A DNA stretch of 64,000 nt, taken from the NCBI GenBank assembly GCA_963930645.1, contig OZ005654.1:35835763-35899762 (forward strand). Reading direction: 5' to 3'. Each line of letters starts with the position of its first letter. The stretch's first letter is position 1. Source of the stretch: Salticus scenicus (taxonomy: Eukaryota > Arthropoda > Arachnida > Araneae > Salticidae). Shown here in pieces: positions 61,043 through 64,000 of this stretch. Under the pieces are notes generated by a model. It made no database searches. It saw nothing but the letters and a program-made list of their open reading frames with translations, and was not told the origin of the DNA. Made by a program: the position numbers and the translations under genes.

Positions 61043-61745
61043 TCATTCTCTTTCTTCATTGTCTCTGCCCGTCATTTCTTCACTTTTCCTGTATTTAAAA
61101 AACTGTTTCCATTCAGGTGGGATCAAACTGTGTTCAATGTCATTTACTGCATCACTGGTAGTCAAAATCTCAAGTGCTTCTCTTTTAAGTGCATATTTAT
61201 GCGAGTTGAAAGGAGCAATTTTATGAAAGTTAATTGAATCAATATTAATGGGTTTAGTGTTGTTAGTTTTTGAAAAAGCAGTGGATGGTTTGTTGTGTTT
61301 AAGGTCAGCAAGGTGTTCGAAAATCCTGTCTTTAATTTTGCGTTTAGTCATACCGATATAGCTAGCTTTATTTTTATCATAGTCTTGAAAATTTATTTTG
61401 TATATGCCTGTGATTTGATTAAAATGAATAGGGTCTTTTTCATTACGGATACATAGGTAAATATTTTTATTTGGCCTAATCGGAATGTTAACATTAAATT
61501 TTTTGATTTTGATGGAGGCACCTTTACAATATGGAATCGCGGAAGTGAAGGAAGGTTTAGTTTTTTGTGCATTTGTAATATAATTAAGGGATTTAATGTG
61601 TTTTTTATAGAATTTATCCACTATTTTAGGGTTGTAGTTGGCTTTTTTAGCAATATAACCTTTTTCTCACAATTCAATCCACTTATCCCCAGTCTAGTGT
61701 TAAGATTTTTTAAAATAAAGTTAATCATTTTGTTGAAATTAATTC
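61043..61745 (-). pseudogene. Penelope-like endonuclease (GIY-YIG) segment
   Basis: A 192-codon open stretch (61621-61043) contains FYKKHIKSLNYITNAQK, GIYKINFQDY, ASYIGMTKRKIKDRIFEHL and a C-terminal HSLIPPEWKQF. These are the linker and GIY-YIG domain of Penelope-like elements, with the GIY, YIG and Arg landmarks present. Decayed upstream sequence extends to about 61745, where a + strand fragment begins. Confidence 0.82.
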
Positions 61746-62670
61746 TTCACAACTAATTCAACGCCATAGGAAGAAATTGAAATTTTGGATCTCAAAAAGG
61801 AAACCATATCTAAAAAACTTGCAACCTCCCACATCTTACCCATATTTAAATTTATCTAGCACTAAACTTAATACCCATCAAGATGTTATTTTGAAACTTG
61901 GCCCTAAATTCATCCTTAACGATAAATTTAATATAAATGACACTATTGCTCATATCGAAACTGCTCTCGACTTTATTCCTCCTCAAAAACATCCCGCTAT
62001 TAGACACTGCCATCAACTCTCTTTAAAATACTGACAAAAACTGACTATAGCGATATTAAAAGCATCCAAGAACTAAAAAATAAAAGTAACCTAACCTGTT
62101 TAATGTCCAATAAAACCAATCTGTTAACAATTATGGATAGAGATCATTATAAAGAAATGATGCAAGATACTATTTTAAAACTGAATGCCGTTAAACTTTT
62201 ACATTCCCCTCTAAATAAACTTACTGAAAAGACTAAATCGCTGATAAAAACTGGAACTTGGCCTAATAATACCCCTCCCGTCTTTAATAACCATGCTTCT
62301 ATTATCCCCCATTTATTTGGAAAATATAAAGATCATAAAAATCCTCCCTCTCTTCAACCCATTGTCAACAAATCTGAAGGTCCCACCTATTGTCTAGAAC
62401 TTTATATGAAAAATATTTATAAGTCTTTACTTCCCCCCTCTAATTTCACTGAATCATTTATTCAAAAACTTTGTGAAACTAAAATCCTTTTTCAAGACAC
62501 ACTTAATAGTTTCGATGTTAAAGATTTGTATCCATCTATTAACACTACAGAAATCAGCGATATCATTCAGTCTAGAATCATCAGCCAATGCGAGGATAAT
62601 TAAATAAGTGAAACATTAATACGTACCAGTAATCTTTTACTTAATGAATCTTTTTTCTTTTTTGATGGTT
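61745..62670 (+). pseudogene. Penelope-like N-terminal and RT fragment
   Basis: The frames read ILKLGPKFILNDKFNINDT and AHIETALDFIPPQKHPAIRH (N-terminal region), then GKYKDHKNPPSLQPIVNKSE, YMKNIYKSLLPPSN and motif A VKDLYPSINTTEI. After a stop at 62601 it continues ISETLIRTSNLLLNESFF and is lost near 62670, before motif B. It lies head-to-head with the endonuclease piece of the other strand. Confidence 0.82.
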
Positions 62671-63090
62671 TTTTCTAAAACAAGCTCAGGGCGTCTGTTA
62701 AAATTGAAAATTTTAACACTTTTGAAATTTATTATTTTTTATCAAATCCTCCGGAAAATATTTCAGTTTCTTTTATTTAATTATTTTTCTCTATTTAAAA
62801 TGTTTAAAAGTCCGTTTTTTTTCAAAATTCATTTCATTCCGGTTTGGCATTTTCAGATATTTTTCTAAATTTCCGATTTTTCAATTTTAAATACTTTTCT
62901 AAATTTTATTTCCTTGCAACTTTAATTTCATAAGATAGCTTATTTTATTTCCTTTAATTTGAGCCATCGCTCATGGAAATAGCTTAGGATTTAATTGTTT
63001 TATCTTCAAAAAATCATAAGTCCAAAAATACCTTTTTTATTTGACTGTATTCTTAAATTCAGCGGTCAGCCATGTTTGCTAAATTATTTC
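62671..63090. other. Intergenic T-rich stretch before the CpG-bearing block
   Basis: Repeated TTTTC-type words (AAATTTCCGATTTTTC). No gene seen. Confidence 0.6.
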
Positions 63091-63108
63091 GTACCTTCCC
63101 GCGCATTT

Positions 63109-63123
63109 AGAATGTTCTAGAAC
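63109..63123 (+). promoter_or_regulatory. Perfect heat-shock element
   Basis: AGAAT-GTTCT-AGAAC is three perfect alternating nGAAn units, the HSF binding consensus. It sits at the start of a block (63090-63310) with clearly more CpG than the rest of the window, which looks like a promoter. Confidence 0.6.
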
Positions 63124-63577
63124 GTAGGAGAGCATCGCGGGCCTCATCTGACGTGAGTCAGCGTACTTTTCGCGAAAGCTGATTCGCTGGCTCGGCGGCG
63201 CGCGAAATTGGATGGTGTGTTTTTTTTTTTCCATCTCTGTCACTCTCTTGTAAGTGCTTGTAGGATACAGACGTTCCCTTTCGCCGGTCCGTGGAGGCTT
63301 ATTGTAGAACTATTCATCTCCAAGTAGAGGATGTCCATGCATTTTCATGAATATAGTCCGATGATATGACTTCTTGGATAAAGCATAACTTAAAATGGAA
63401 CTTTGTGCTAGAAACAGCCGATATTCACTTCTCACGCTGGGGCTCCCGATCTACAATTTAGGCCTGATAGCGGTGATGATCGGCGTAGCTGAAATCATAA
63501 GAAGATATTTCATAAAATATGCAGCGATGATCTTCTCTCGACATTTGTAATCTTATGAACAGCCTGTATTCCGTATA

Positions 63578-63728
63578 ATGTGTCTTATCCTGTTTTTTCT
63601 GATATATTGTGGCGTCATCAGTGTCCAAGATAGATTATATTTCGTACCTATGGAAGCATCCTCGCATCTACAAGGCCAAAAGAGCAGGCCTAATAAACGA
63701 AGTCGAATCTCGACCGATCGCTCTAAAG
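63578..63728 (+). CDS. Possible first coding exon of the next gene, unidentified
   Basis: An ATG at 63578 opens a frame MCLILFFLIYCGVISVQ..., with a second in-frame ATG at 63650 (MEASSHLQGQKSRPNKRSR). The exon would end at AAAG|GTATGA (63728). The first start would give a signal-peptide-like N-terminus, the second a short basic one. The heat-shock element and CpG-bearing block lie about 450 bases upstream. I do not recognise the protein. A GTAAGT at 63251 may be the donor of a non-coding first exon. Confidence 0.35.
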
Positions 63729-64000
63729 GTATGAGTGGATCTAAATTATGAAATTATTCACCTGTACAGATCGTGTGTTTAGCTCCACGTATGGCATTAT
63801 ACATGATAAAAATCCCGTGCATTGCTTTTATGCATCTTATTGTCAATATTAAAAATGTTTCAGTTATATTGAACAATGTACGGACTAAATAACTATGATT
63901 GAAATATTTGAATAGTGGCTTCTGGAATAAATTTTGTATTTCAAATAAGAAATAATGATTAAAACCTATTAGTTGTGATTTGAGGATTGACAACAAAAGT

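Noticed and set aside
61028..61237. + strand ORFs over the Penelope endonuclease
   Set aside because: They are the complement of the - strand endonuclease frame.
1..64000. CRISPR array or bacterial operon
   Set aside because: No regularly spaced repeats with unique spacers. Introns, SINEs and animal transposons show it is eukaryotic nuclear DNA.

Overview
The window is AT-rich animal DNA with very many homopolymer and simple-repeat tracts, long introns and dense transposon debris. The one well-supported host gene is SLX4 (BTBD12), the structure-specific endonuclease scaffold. It lies on the + strand and fills almost the whole window. Its long introns, together with Penelope, Helitron, hAT, Tc1/mariner, pogo, piggyBac-like and P-like remnants, suggest an arthropod, perhaps an arachnid. 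That placement is inference only.

I joined sixteen SLX4 exons by hand between 1815 and 58070. All splice sites are GT/AG and all phases agree, giving one open frame of 1,313 codons plus TAA that starts inside a codon. The 5' end of the gene is therefore upstream of the window or in an exon I could not recognise. In order the protein carries one UBZ4 ubiquitin-binding zinc finger, the TPPLL-type motif, a BTB domain, a long acidic Ser/Asn-rich region with repeated SUMO-interaction-like motifs, the SAP-like block (TPLPDYKSMMTPEIKQALK), and the C-terminal SLX1-binding region.

Layout: 1-1814 holds a Tc1 relic and two hAT-type MITEs. 1815-13000 has SLX4 exons 1-6 with, in the introns, a pogo relic, an inverted copy of exon 2, a P-like element and an inverted Penelope pair. 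13000-19343 is a Penelope copy split by a 3.1-kb fold-back element with about 1.2-kb inverted repeats. 19344-29512 has exons 7-10 (the BTB domain is spread over 8-10), with a decayed Gypsy element in intron 8. 30457-38824 has the giant exon 11 and exons 12-13, with a Helitron in intron 11. 38825-50655 is the 11.8-kb intron 13, holding a SINE split by two hAT insertions and a Tc1 element split by another TIR element. 50656-58070 has exons 14-16. 58071-64000 holds mariner, tRNA-like/SINE and Penelope debris, then a CpG-containing block with a perfect heat-shock element and a possible first exon of the next gene.

The most notable non-gene signals are: (1) a 3,107-bp fold-back element (14496-17602) whose 1,193-bp arms looked identical wherever compared, with a 5-bp target duplication inside a Penelope RT; (2) several hammerhead-ribozyme-like motifs, at least three with an apparently intact core, some next to Penelope endonuclease remnants; (3) hAT-type MITEs with perfect 8-bp target duplications, including a two-copy family with about 45-bp internal tandem units; (4) an inverted duplicate of the UBZ-encoding exon inside the adjacent intron.
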